DNA of 64,000 nt from Arenimonas sp. (GTDB taxonomy: Bacteria; Pseudomonadota; Alphaproteobacteria; Rhizobiales; Rhizobiaceae), in contig JAIBEK010000055.1 in assembly GCA_019459145.1 (NCBI GenBank), positions 1 through 64,000 on the forward strand, given 5' to 3'. The number at the start of each line of letters is the position of its first letter. Within the stretch, counting starts at the first letter, position 1. Under the pieces are notes generated by a model, which had not been told where the DNA came from, did no database searches, and saw only the letters and a program-made list of their open reading frames with translations. Positions 40,677 through 49,400 of this stretch are shown here, piece by piece. The translations under genes and the position numbers were made by a program.

Positions 40677-41084
40677 ATGTTTTCCGCCATTCCGTTGATG
40701 ATCCTGCCGCTGGCGCTCTATAATCTGGCCATGCTCGGTCTTTTCGGTTCGGGTGGGGTCGAGGTGCTCGACCAGCAACTGCTGTCCTTCGCCATGCTGT
40801 CGGGCGCCATCTGGGCTCTTTCCGTCAGCGACGTGCTCATCCTGCTGTCGCTCGCCATCCTGTTCTTTGAGATCCTCAAGGCGACGATCAACGGTTCCGG
40901 CTCGCTGATCAACCACATGCTCTCCATGCTGGTCTTCATTGCCTTCCTGGTCGAGTTCCTGCTGGTGCGCGGAGCGGCGACGCAGACATTCTTCATCCTG
41001 ATGACCATCGCCTTCATCGATGTCGTCGGCGGCTTCGCGGTGTCGATCCGTTCGGCTGGCCGGGATGTTTCGATCGGCCTGTAG
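40677..41084 (+). CDS. Hypothetical inner membrane protein with four hydrophobic segments
   Basis: I do not recognise a family with certainty. The 135-residue protein is largely hydrophobic. Four likely helices lie at about 3-25, 33-62 (containing SVSDVLILLSLAILFFEILK), 70-90 and 95-118, followed by a short polar tail ending RDVSIGL. Similar small proteins are common in rhizobial genomes as hypothetical membrane proteins. ATG 40677 is preferred over upstream codons because AGGGG lies 6 bases before it and the first helix starts at once. It is between rpmF (with terminator) and phaR on the opposite strand; the hairpin at 41114 ends it. Confidence 0.72.
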   Translation: MFSAIPLMILPLALYNLAMLGLFGSGGVEVLDQQLLSFAMLSGAIWALSVSDVLILLSLAILFFEILKATINGSGSLINHMLSMLVFIAFLVEFLLVRGAATQTFFILMTIAFIDVVGGFAVSIRSAGRDVSIGL

Positions 41085-41113
41085 CCGGATTTTCCTCATT
41101 CATGATGCAAGAA

Positions 41114-41135
41114 GGGCAGGAGTTTCCTCCTGCCC
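41114..41135. terminator. Hairpin between convergent genes (membrane protein and phaR)
   Basis: GGGCAGGAG and CTCCTGCCC form a perfect 9-bp stem with a TTTC loop. On the minus strand it is followed by TTCTTGC, a modest T-rich tail, and it sits 33 bases beyond the phaR stop. Confidence 0.6.
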
Positions 41136-41168
41136 GCGGCGGTCGATCGACGTTTTTCTCGTCAGGGC

Positions 41169-41744
41169 TCAGAGATTGTCGAGCTTGCTTTGCAGCGTGC
41201 GCAGTTGTTCCTTGAGTTCGTCGATGTCCTTCGCCTCGGCCTTCTTGGTCTCCTTCGGCTGCTGGGCGCCGAGGAAGGGCGAGAACATCTGCATCGCCTG
41301 GTGGAACATGTCGGTGTTGCGCTTGACCTGCTCCTCCATCAACTGGATCGGCGCCTGCAGATTCTTGGTCAGCGGGGTCTCGCCGAAAGCCTTGGTCATC
41401 TGCTCGCGCATCTGCACCTGCTGCTCGGTGAAGGCCTTCATCGAATGCTCGAGGAAGCTCGGTACGACCATCTGCATCTGGTCGCCATAATAGCTGATGA
41501 GCTGGCGCAGGAAGGAGATCGGCAGCAGCGTGTTGCCGGTCTTCGACTCCTGTTCGAATATGATCTGGGTCAGCACTGAATGGGTGATGTCATCGCCGGA
41601 CTTTGCGTCCTGGACGGTGAACTCCTCACCCTTCTTGACCATCTTGGCCAGGTCTTCCAGCGTCACATAGGTGCTGGTGCCCGTATTGTAGAGGCGTCGA
41701 TTGGCATATTTCTTTATGACGATCTCGCCGTCGGCTTTGGCCAT
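41169..41744 (-). CDS. phaR: Polyhydroxyalkanoate synthesis repressor PhaR (AniA)
   Basis: This 191-residue regulator has the N-terminal PHB/PHA accumulation DNA-binding domain (about 8-70: IKKYANRRLYNTGTSTYVTL, then EDLAKMVKKGEEFTVQDAK). A PHB-accumulation helical region and a C-terminal Lys/Glu-rich coiled tail follow (KKAEAKDIDELKEQLRTLQS). PhaR binds both PHB granules and DNA to control phasin and carbon-flux genes; in Sinorhizobium it is called AniA. ATG 41744 follows TTAGGAGA by 5 bases. It is divergent from phaA-phaB, the usual rhizobial arrangement. The 228-base gap between them is the likely site of regulation. Confidence 0.95.
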   Translation of the reverse strand: MAKADGEIVIKKYANRRLYNTGTSTYVTLEDLAKMVKKGEEFTVQDAKSGDDITHSVLTQIIFEQESKTGNTLLPISFLRQLISYYGDQMQMVVPSFLEHSMKAFTEQQVQMREQMTKAFGETPLTKNLQAPIQLMEEQVKRNTDMFHQAMQMFSPFLGAQQPKETKKAEAKDIDELKEQLRTLQSKLDNL

Positions 41745-41837
41745 ATTCGTCTCCTAACCCCGTTGTTTTTGTGGATTTTTGCTCTTCCCATGGCAAGTGT
41801 AAGCGCAAATCGAGGGCGGTGACAATCTCTTTGTGCG

Positions 41838-41852
41838 ATGCGGTACTCGCAT
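41838..41852. promoter_or_regulatory. Inverted repeat in the phaR-phaA intergenic region
   Basis: ATGCG-GTACT-CGCAT is an inverted repeat with perfect 5-base arms. It is immediately followed by TTGACG (41853-41858), a possible -35 element for phaA. PhaR of Paracoccus is known to recognise TGC/GCA-type repeats, so this could be a regulator site. The match is short and the assignment tentative. Confidence 0.35.
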
Positions 41853-41972
41853 TTGACGAAAGTCAGGCTGCTGCAACTAAGGAACGAAATGGCCGGCGTT
41901 CTTCCTGTTTGACTCCGGCCCAAAGCTTTGCCAGTTTCAAGTTCTAAGAAGCAGTTACCCGAGGAGGCGTCC

Positions 41973-43154
41973 ATGAGCAGTTCATCCATCGTTATTGCGA
42001 GCGCAGCGCGCACGCCGGTCGGCTCGTTCAACGGCGCCTTTGCCAATGTCGCCGCGCACGACCTGGGCGCCACCGCCATCAAGGCGGTGCTGGAACGCGC
42101 CGGCGTCGACGCCAAGGAAGTTGACGAAGTCATCCTCGGCCAGGTGCTTTCCGCCGGCCAGGGACAAAACCCCGCTCGCCAGGCGGCGATGAAGGCCGGC
42201 ATTCCGCAGGAGGCGACCGCCTGGGGCATGAACCAGCTCTGCGGCTCGGGCCTTCGCGCCGTGGCGCTTGGCATGCAGCAGATTTCCGCGGGTGATGCGA
42301 CGATCATCATCGCAGGCGGCCAGGAATCCATGTCGATGGCACCGCATTGCGCCCACCTGCGCGCCGGCACCAAGATGGGCGACATGAAAATGGTCGACAC
42401 GATGATCAAGGACGGTCTGACCGACGCCTTCTACGGCTATCATATGGGCACCACCGCGGAAAACATCGCCCGCCAGTTCCAGCTGACGCGTGACGAGCAG
42501 GATGCCTTCGCCGTTGCCTCGCAGAACAAGGCCGAGGCTGCCCAGGTCGCGGGCCGCTTCAAGGACGAGATCGTTCCCGTCGTGGTTCCAGGTCGCAAGG
42601 GCGATGTGACCGTCGACGGCGACGAGTATATCCGCATCGGCGCGACGCTCGACAGCATGACCAAGCTCAGGCCCGCCTTCGACAAGGAGGGCACGGTGAC
42701 CGCCGGCAACGCCTCGGGCATCAATGACGGTGCAGCGGCGGCGCTCCTGATGAGCGAGGCCGAGGCGCAGCGCCGTGGCATTACCCCGCTGGTGCGCATC
42801 GCCTCCTGGGCGACCGCCGGCGTCGATCCGCAGATCATGGGCACCGGCCCGATCCCGGCCTCTCGCAAGGCGCTAGAAAAGGCCGGCTGGAAGATTTCCG
42901 ATCTCGATCTCGTCGAGGCCAATGAAGCCTTTGCCGCCCAGGCCTGCGCGGTCAACAAGGATCTCGGCTGGGATACCTCGATCGTCAACGTCAATGGCGG
43001 CGCGATCGCCATCGGTCATCCGATCGGCGCGTCGGGTGCCCGCGTTCTCAATACGCTGGTGTTCGAGATGAAGCGTCGTGGCGCCAAGAAGGGTCTTGCC
43101 ACGCTGTGCATCGGCGGCGGCATGGGGATTGCTATGTGCCTGGAGGCACTCTGA
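41973..43154 (+). CDS. phaA: Acetyl-CoA C-acetyltransferase (beta-ketothiolase)
   Basis: PhaA joins two acetyl-CoA to acetoacetyl-CoA, the first step of polyhydroxybutyrate synthesis. The 393-residue thiolase has the nucleophile in [11 protein letters not shown] (Cys90), and the catalytic pair in GHPIGASG (His349) and LCIGGGMG (Cys379). This numbering is almost that of the Zoogloea enzyme. ATG 41973 is preceded by GAGGAGG at 41961-41967; a 15-codon upstream extension can be ignored. phaB follows after 130 bases on the same strand. Confidence 0.97.
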   Translation: MSSSSIVIASAARTPVGSFNGAFANVAAHDLGATAIKAVLERAGVDAKEVDEVILGQVLSAGQGQNPARQAAMKAGIPQEATAWGMNQLCGSGLRAVALGMQQISAGDATIIIAGGQESMSMAPHCAHLRAGTKMGDMKMVDTMIKDGLTDAFYGYHMGTTAENIARQFQLTRDEQDAFAVASQNKAEAAQVAGRFKDEIVPVVVPGRKGDVTVDGDEYIRIGATLDSMTKLRPAFDKEGTVTAGNASGINDGAAAALLMSEAEAQRRGITPLVRIASWATAGVDPQIMGTGPIPASRKALEKAGWKISDLDLVEANEAFAAQACAVNKDLGWDTSIVNVNGGAIAIGHPIGASGARVLNTLVFEMKRRGAKKGLATLCIGGGMGIAMCLEAL

Positions 43155-43284
43155 ACCAAGGTTGCACCGGCGCGGCCGTCGGCCGCGCGAGCTTCCATCT
43201 GCTTGACATGAAACTGTCCTAACAACGGCTCCACAAGAAGAGCCGGTGGACGCTGGATTTTATTCTTTGAGGGGAGATCAGGAC

Positions 43285-44010
43285 ATGAGCAGAGTTGCAT
43301 TGGTGACGGGCGGAACCCGGGGCATTGGCGCGGCGATTTCGATCGCGCTCAAGGCGGCGGGCTACAAGGTGGCGGCGAATTATGCCGGCAATGACGAGAA
43401 GGCCAAGGCCTTCGAAGCCGAAACGGGGATTCACGCCTTCAAGTGGGACGTTTCGAATTACCAGGCTTGCGCCGAGGGGATTGCCAAGGTCGAGGCTGAA
43501 TTGGGACCGGTCGAGATCCTCGTCAACAATGCCGGGATCACACGCGATGCCATGTTCCACAAGATGACGCCGGACCAATGGAACGAGGTGATCAACACCA
43601 ACCTCACCGGCGTGTTCAACATGACTCATCCCGTCTGGTCCGGCATGCGCGACCGCAATTTCGGCCGCGTCATCACCATCTCGTCGATCAACGGCCAGAA
43701 GGGGCAAATGGGGCAGGCCAATTACTCGGCAGCCAAGGCCGGCGATCTCGGCATCACCAAGGCGCTCGCCCAGGAAGGCGCGGCCAAGGGGATCACGGTG
43801 AATGCGATCTGCCCCGGCTATATCGGCACGGAAATGGTGCGCGCCATTCCGGAAAAGGTGCTGAACGAGCGGATCATCCCGCAAATCCCGGTCGGCCGTC
43901 TCGGCGAGCCGGAAGAGATCGCCCGCATCGTGGTGTTCCTCGCCTCCGACGATGCCGGCTTCATCACCGGTTCGACGATCTCGGCCAATGGCGGGCAATT
44001 CTTCGTCTAA
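43285..44010 (+). CDS. phaB: Acetoacetyl-CoA reductase (NADPH)
   Basis: PhaB reduces acetoacetyl-CoA to (R)-3-hydroxybutyryl-CoA for PHB synthase. The 241-residue short-chain dehydrogenase has the nucleotide motif TGGTRGIG at about 8-15, NNAG at about 86, the catalytic serine in ISSING and the Tyr-Lys pair in ANYSAAKAG. The following PGYIGTEMV is typical of the family. ATG 43285 follows an AGGGGAG stretch, with a nearer CAGGAC. The PHB synthase phaC is not in the window, as is usual in rhizobia. Confidence 0.96.
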   Translation: MSRVALVTGGTRGIGAAISIALKAAGYKVAANYAGNDEKAKAFEAETGIHAFKWDVSNYQACAEGIAKVEAELGPVEILVNNAGITRDAMFHKMTPDQWNEVINTNLTGVFNMTHPVWSGMRDRNFGRVITISSINGQKGQMGQANYSAAKAGDLGITKALAQEGAAKGITVNAICPGYIGTEMVRAIPEKVLNERIIPQIPVGRLGEPEEIARIVVFLASDDAGFITGSTISANGGQFFV

Positions 44011-44061
44011 GGCACCGCTCGCCATTCTTGCAGCGGCCCCGCCGATTGGGGCCGCATTGCC

Positions 44062-44454
44062 ATGGAGGTTCTGGTGCTGCCCTTCGCCCCAAGTTTGCAG
44101 GACCTCGCTTTGGCGCTGGAGGAGGCCTGGTCGTCCGGCACGTCCACGAAGTGGACGCCGGACAATCCCGCGAAGGGTCAGTGCAGCGTGACCTGTCTGG
44201 TCGTGCAGGATTTATTCGGCGGAGAAATTCTCAAGACTGAGGTGCCCGGCGGCACGCATTTCTACAATCGCATCGGCGGCGCGCGTCTCGACATGACGAT
44301 AAGTCAGTTCGATCACTCCGTCACGTTTGACAACGCTCTCTCCAGCCGCGCCGAAGCCTTGGCGGATACAAGTCTCGAACAGTATTGCCTTTTGCGCCTA
44401 AGACTGGGGTCGATCGTTAACGCTGGATCCTTCCGCGAGGCGGAAGAGACTTAA
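44062..44454 (+). CDS. Small YunG-like protein of unknown function
   Basis: The 130-residue protein has the pattern of the poorly characterised YunG family: LALALEEAWSSGTSTKWTPD, then NPAKGQCSVTCLVVQDLFGG, and GGTHFYNRIGG followed by LDMTISQF. These give a conserved Cys (about residue 41), a second Cys nearby (about 45) and a His-Tyr pair, reminiscent of a papain-like Cys-His arrangement. No catalytic activity is known to me. It starts 51 bases after phaB on the same strand and may be read through from it, but has no evident PHB role. The C-terminal 30 residues are less family-like. Confidence 0.62.
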   Translation: MEVLVLPFAPSLQDLALALEEAWSSGTSTKWTPDNPAKGQCSVTCLVVQDLFGGEILKTEVPGGTHFYNRIGGARLDMTISQFDHSVTFDNALSSRAEALADTSLEQYCLLRLRLGSIVNAGSFREAEET

Positions 44455-44503
44455 TATCCACCGTTTCGTATGGTTAACGCTCTGTTACTCCACAATATCT
44501 TGC

Positions 44504-44555
44504 CGTGAACAAACCGGGAAGGCAGACGCGTAACCCATTCGTCGCTGATTCGTTC
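44504..44555 (+). repeat. Bipartite repeat unit, copy 1
   Basis: This unit has a 10-base block CGTGAACAAA (44504-44513), a 23-base variable spacer and a 19-base block ATTCGTCGCTGATTCGTTC (44537-44555). Both blocks and the spacer length recur exactly at 46247-46298 in the same orientation. The unit lies in a non-coding gap between the YunG-like gene and the minus-strand lipoprotein terminator. Confidence 0.75.
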
Positions 44556-44597
44556 CGTCTTTGATCGAAGTGTTAATGAGGGCCGGGGCGTATGCAG

Positions 44598-44629
44598 CAA
44601 AAAGCCGCCGGTGGGGGAGCCGGCGGCTT
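44598..44629 (-). terminator. Intrinsic terminator of the glycine-zipper lipoprotein gene
   Basis: AAAGCCGCCGG (44600-44610) and CCGGCGGCTTT (44619-44629) form an 11-bp stem with an 8-base loop. Read on the minus strand it ends with five T, and it lies 19 bases after the stop at 44648. Confidence 0.88.
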
Positions 44630-44647
44630 TCTGTCGAAGCGTCCCGC

Positions 44648-44908
44648 TTAACGGCAGCGTGCTTCGTAGGTGCGGCCGTAGCGGTCGCGATAGACGCAAT
44701 AGCCGGAGCGTTCCTGCGACTGGCCGATCAGGGCACCGGCGGCGCCGCCAACGACCGCGCCGACGGCCGCGCCGCCAACCGAGTTGGTGGCCACGCCACC
44801 GATCACGGCACCGGTTGCGGCACCGACGCCGGCGCCTCGTTCAGTGGCGGTGCAGGAGGCGAGAGGTGCGATCAGCGCCAGGGCAATAAGGGTCTTTTTC
44901 ATCATCAT
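44648..44908 (-). CDS. Small glycine-zipper lipoprotein (17 kDa surface antigen/YMGG-like)
   Basis: The 86-residue protein has a lipoprotein signal (MMMKKTLIALALIAPLASC, lipobox LASC at about 16-19). A glycine-zipper double segment follows (GAGVGAATGAVIGGVATNSV, then GGAAVGAVVGGAAGALIG), and a short C-terminal tail holds two Cys and several Tyr/Arg (YCVYRDRYGRTYEARCR). Such proteins sit in the outer membrane or periplasm; functions are mostly unknown. Three successive ATG codons occur at 44908, 44905 and 44902. AAAGGA is best spaced for the second or third, so the true protein is probably 84-85 residues. A terminator follows directly. Confidence 0.8.
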   Translation of the reverse strand: MMMKKTLIALALIAPLASCTATERGAGVGAATGAVIGGVATNSVGGAAVGAVVGGAAGALIGQSQERSGYCVYRDRYGRTYEARCR

Positions 44909-44931
44909 TTTCCTTTACGGTTGGGTGGGGC

Positions 44932-45087
44932 TCAGATGCGGCCCATGAGCAGCAGGATGACAAGGATAAGCACGACGAGGCCCAGTCCGCCGGACGGCCC
45001 ATAGCCCCAGTTGCGGCTATAGCCCCAATTGGGCAGTGCGCCGATCAACAGCAGAATGACGATGACGATTAGTATTGTGCTCAACAT
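44932..45087 (-). CDS. Small DUF3309-type membrane protein
   Basis: This 51-residue protein has two hydrophobic helices (about 1-18, MLSTILIVIVILLLIGAL, and 34-51) joined by a Trp/Gly/Tyr-rich loop (PNWGYSRNWGYGPSGG). The layout matches the DUF3309 family of tiny membrane proteins found in many alphaproteobacteria, function unknown. ATG 45087 follows GGAGAGG by about 6 bases, a strong site. Its first 71 bases overlap, in another frame, the end of the hydrolase gene at 45017-46096. The lipoprotein gene is 23 bases downstream. Confidence 0.75.
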   Translation of the reverse strand: MLSTILIVIVILLLIGALPNWGYSRNWGYGPSGGLGLVVLILVILLLMGRI

Positions 45088-46096
45088 GGATACCCTCTCC
45101 ATCTGGGAATGCGAAACTCGGTGGTCGTGTGGCTTCAACGTCGCTCGACAGGAATTGTTCCAGGCGCAAGAGCCGGATCGGTGACGTGTCAGTTTCGACC
45201 TCGTCGAACAGGGGCGCGAAGCGTTCGGCCCAGCGGCCGCGAAGCGCCGTGGCAACCGACGAATGGGGATCGAGGAAGCCTGCAATCACCTTGTCCATCT
45301 GCTTCTTCTGCTCGACCATCACGAGATGTCCGCAGTCGCCGAACAGCACCGTCTGCGCCCGGGGCAGGATCTTCGACAGCCGCAACTGATGGGCCGGCGG
45401 GACGATGCCGTCCTGGACGCCGATCAGGTTGAGCACCGGCAGCGTCACATTCGGCAGATCGCCGAGCAAGGAAGTGCTCGACATGAATTGCACGCAAGCC
45501 GCGACGTCCTCCGGACGGGTGCGCAGCAGGTGCCCGCGCACCATCTCCATCGCATCTGCCGCCCGATCGTCCTCCCACGGGCAGGATTTGTCGTAGACGC
45601 ACTCGATCGAGCCCCAGCGGAACTGCTCCCGCGTCGAGATCCAGCGCTTGAAGAAATGGCGAAAGACATAGGGTCCGACGCGCGGGACACGCAGCATGCG
45701 CGCGGCGAAGCGCTCCTTGCCTTCGAATCGTCCGCAGGCGAAGCCGCCGAGCAGGATCACCGACCGCACCAGGTCCGGGCGCCGCACCGCGAGCAACAGC
45801 GACAGGAACCCGCCGGTCGAGTGACCGATCAGCGTGACCGATTCTCCGGAAAAATCCCGGCTGATCGCCTGAGCCATGGCCTCGACGACCTCGTCGGCCG
45901 TGATCGGCGCTCCGGGTTCGGGCAGCGACCAGGGATGATGGCCGGGGAGCGGATAGGCGACGGTGCGGCCGCTTCGGGTCATGTCGGGCGCAAAGACGGT
46001 CCAAAAGGCAGGGGCCATCGCCATTCCGTGCAGCAGCACGAAGTTCTGGCCGGGCTTTTTGCTGATCCATTCGGCAGGGGGTGGCAGGAGTGTCAT
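45017..46096 (-). CDS. Alpha/beta-fold hydrolase
   Basis: The 359-residue protein has an alpha/beta hydrolase core in its first 280 residues. It shows the oxyanion segment FVLLHGMAMAPAFW near 20-33, the nucleophile elbow GHSTGG (Ser near 91), the acid in GVQDGIVPP and the histidine in GDCGHLVMVEQ. A cap rich in Arg/Phe/Trp (FRHFFKRWISTREQFRWGS) lies between. The C-terminal 75 residues after FLDPHSS are unlike the family and run out of frame into the DUF3309 gene, overlapping it by 71 bases. Either the overlap is real or a frameshift lengthened the end. Substrate unknown; polyhydroxyalkanoate or ester hydrolysis is possible but unsupported. Confidence 0.8.
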   Translation of the reverse strand: MTLLPPPAEWISKKPGQNFVLLHGMAMAPAFWTVFAPDMTRSGRTVAYPLPGHHPWSLPEPGAPITADEVVEAMAQAISRDFSGESVTLIGHSTGGFLSLLLAVRRPDLVRSVILLGGFACGRFEGKERFAARMLRVPRVGPYVFRHFFKRWISTREQFRWGSIECVYDKSCPWEDDRAADAMEMVRGHLLRTRPEDVAACVQFMSSTSLLGDLPNVTLPVLNLIGVQDGIVPPAHQLRLSKILPRAQTVLFGDCGHLVMVEQKKQMDKVIAGFLDPHSSVATALRGRWAERFAPLFDEVETDTSPIRLLRLEQFLSSDVEATRPPSFAFPDGEGIHVEHNTNRHRHSAVDRRTAQLGL

Positions 46097-46464
46097 GATA
46101 GGTCAACCTCGACCCCGGTAACGCGTCACCGTGGCGAAGGGTTCCGGCGGAGAGCGAGATCGATCCGAGGGGCCGTAACGACACGGCAAGCGATTGATCC
46201 GACTCAGCATTTTGTGCTGTCTGCGGCGGGGCCGCCGAGATGTAGGCGTGAACAAATCCTGAATCGGCGCGAGTCAGCGATTCGTCGCTGATTCGTTCGC
46301 ACCCTGTTCCCTGCCCGGAACTCCCGCTGATCCTGGCCATCGTTTCCGGCATTTTTGCCGTGCGAGAGGTGAGGAATCAGGGCCTCCCGCCACGGATGTC
46401 TTGCCTTTGCCGTCAATCGTCGCCATGTGTGGGCAAGCTCGCCGACCGCCGCAGTGCGGGGTCG
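46097..46464. other. Intergenic region between the hydrolase and Suv3-like helicase genes
   Basis: This 368-base gap separates divergent genes. It contains copy 2 of the bipartite repeat (46247-46298), including the inverted repeat TCAGCGA-TTCG-TCGCTGA at 46274-46291. No convincing gene is seen, although frames are open by base composition. Promoters for both genes must lie here or, for the helicase, up to its true start codon. Confidence 0.5.
46247..46298 (+). repeat. Bipartite repeat unit, copy 2
   Basis: The 10-base block (46247-46256) and 19-base block (46280-46298) are identical to copy 1 at 44504-44555, with the same 23-base spacing. In this copy the spacer extends the second block into a hairpin, TCAGCGA-TTCG-TCGCTGA, with a UUCG-type loop. 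The two copies, as direct repeats, bracket the lipoprotein, DUF3309 and hydrolase genes. Confidence 0.75.
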
Positions 46465-49400
46465 ATGATCCCTTGCAGCGCGGAGCCGTCCTTGAATTCG
46501 CAACCCATGATCCTGAGCGGCCGCGGCGTTACTGCCGTGCTGGGGCCGACCAATACCGGGAAGACCCATTTCGCCATCGACCGCATGGTGGCGCATGGCT
46601 CGGGCATGATCGGCCTTCCCCTGCGCCTGTTGGCGCGCGAGGTCTATGGTCGGCTGGTCGAAAGGGTCGGCGCATCGCAGGTCGCACTGGTCACCGGTGA
46701 AGAGAAGATCTCGCCACCCGGCGCGCGCTTTTCCGTCTGCACGGTGGAGGCCATGCCGCGCGAGACGAAGGCGTCGTTCGTGGCAATCGACGAGATCCAG
46801 CTGGCGGGGGATCTCGAGCGGGGCCATATCTTCACTGACCGATTGCTGCATCTGCGCGGACGAGACGAGACGCTGCTGCTCGGCTCGGCGACGATGAAGC
46901 CTATTCTCCTGCAACTGCTTCCCGGTATTACCGTCGTCGAGCGCCCCCGACTGTCGCAGTTGTTCTATGCCGGTCAGAAGAAGATTACCCGACTGCCGCA
47001 GCGCACCGCGATCGTCGCCTTCTCGGCCGACGAGGTTTATGCGATCGCCGAACTGATCCGTCGCCAGCGCGGTGGGGCCGCCGTGGTGCTGGGCGCGCTG
47101 AGTCCGCGTACGCGCAACGCCCAGGTCGCTCTCTACCAGGAGGGTGATGTCGACTATCTGGTGGCGACCGATGCGATCGGGATGGGTCTCAACCTGGACG
47201 TCGATCACGTCGCCTTTGCCCAGGATCGCAAGTTCGACGGTTATCAATTCCGCAATCTCAATCCCGGAGAACTCGGCCAGATTGCCGGCCGTGCCGGTCG
47301 CCATCTGAAAGACGGGACCTTCGGTGTGACTGGCCGCGTCGATCCGTTCGAAGAGGAGATGGTGGAGAGACTGCAAGGCCATGAATTCGATAGCGTGAAG
47401 GTGCTGCAATGGCGCACCGCCCGCTTCGACTTCTCCTCGATCCCGGCTTTGCTGCGCAGCCTCGAGGCGGGTCCGCGGGTGGAGGGATTGACGAAGGCCT
47501 TGCCCGCCATCGACCAGCAGGCGCTGGAGTTTCTGGCGCGCTATCCGGAGGTGAGAGATCTTGCCGATGCGCCGGCGCGCGTCGAGAGGTTGTGGGAAGC
47601 CTGCGCCTTGCCCGATTATCGGCGCATCACGCCGGCCCAGCATGCCGACCTGATCCAGAGCCTGTTCTTCGATCTCGTGCGCCATGGGGCGGTCAACGAG
47701 GACTTCATGGCCGAACAGGTGCGCCGGGCGGATCGAACCGACGGCGAGATCGATACTTTGTCCGCACGGATTGCTCAAATCCGCACATGGACTTATGTAT
47801 CGAACCGGCCGGGTTGGCTTGCCGATCCGACACACTGGCAAGAAAAGACGCGGGAAATCGAAGACCGATTGTCCGATGCGCTACATGAACGGTTGACGAA
47901 ACGGTTTGTTGATCGCAGGACATCTGTGCTCATGAAGCGCTTGAGAGAGAATGCGATGTTGGAAGCTGAAATCAGTGTTAACGGCGATGTCTTCGTGGAA
48001 GGACATCATATGGGACAACTCGCCGGTTTCCGGTTCACGCCGATATCGGGCATGGAAGGATCCGATGCGAAGGCCGTCGAGGCTGCCGCGCATCGTGCGC
48101 TCGGGCTCGAATTCGAAGCCCGCGCTGCACGTATGCATGCTGCCGGCAACAGCGATCTGGCGATCAGCGCCGATGGTCTGGTGCGTTGGCTCGGTGATCC
48201 GGTGGCCAGGCTCATTGGCGCGGACCACATGCTGCATCCCCGCGTGATCCTGCTGGCCGATGAACAACTGACCGGTGCCGCCCGCGATCACGTCGTCGCG
48301 CGCATCGAGCGCTTCGTCAACCATCACATCTCGACGATCCTCAAGCCGCTCGACGATCTCTCGCGCGCCGAGGACCTGCAAGGCCTTGCCAAGGGTCTTG
48401 CCTATCAGCTGGTGGAGAACCTTGGCGTTCTTTTCCGTCGCGACGTCTCGGACGACGTGAAGTCGCTCGACCAGGATGCGCGCGCTTCGATGCGCCGCTA
48501 TGGCGTGCGCTTCGGCGCCTATCACATCTTCATGCCGGCGCTGTTGAAGCCGGCTCCGGCCGAACTGATCACGCTGCTTTGGGCACTGAAGAACGACGGC
48601 CTCGACAAGCCGGGATATGGCGATCTCATTCCGGTGCTCGCTGCCGGCCGTACCTCGGTGGTCACCGATCCGGGCTATGAGCGCATGTTCTACAAGCTGG
48701 CCGGCTTCCGCTTCCTCGGAAAGCGTGCCGTGCGCATCGACATTCTCGAGCGTCTCGCCGACCTCATCCGTCCGCTCCTGCAGTGGAAGACGGGCTCACC
48801 GCAGCGTCCGGACGGCGCCTATGACGGACGCCGCTTCACCACGACGACGGCGATGCTGTCCATTCTCGGCGCCACGCCGGACGACATGGAAGAGATCCTC
48901 AAGGGTCTCGGCTATCGTGCCGACAGCGTGACCGCCGAGGAAGCCGAGGCATTTCTTTCCGCCCAGACGGCACCGTCAGCATCCGCTGCCGACAAGCCGG
49001 CAGAGGCCGAGCAGGCTTCCGGCGAGCACGGCGATGCCGTTGCAGCGCACGAGGAACCCGTTTCGACGGAAAACAGCGCCGACGAGGCGCCTGTCGCTTC
49101 GCAGGCCGTTGCCGAAGAGACCCCTGCTGCGACCGAGGATAGCCCTGCGACGACGGAAGAGAGCGCTGCTCCGGCCGAGGACGCTGCCGTTTCCGGCGAA
49201 CTCGCGGCGGAAGACGCGGCGGCTGCCGAGCCGAAGCCGGTGCTGCTGTGGCGTCCGGGCGGACGTGCGGACAACCAGCGCGGCGCGCGTCCTGCGGGTG
49301 ACCGTCAGCGTACCGGCAATCGTGGCCCCAATCGCGCGCCTGCCGAAGGCCAGGCCGAAGGCAAGCGGGACGAGCGACGCCGCGATGGCGAAGGCAGCAA

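Noticed and set aside
46247..46298. Hairpin in the repeat as a transcription terminator
   Set aside because: The TCAGCGA-TTCG-TCGCTGA stem has no T run on either side, is far from gene ends, and copy 1 of the repeat does not form it. It is treated as a repeat, not a terminator.
44504..46298. Direct repeats as attachment sites of an integrated element
   Set aside because: The enclosed 1.7 kb holds no integrase, transposase or tRNA end, and the repeats are bipartite with a variable spacer. An interspersed repeat is at least as likely, so no mobile element is annotated.
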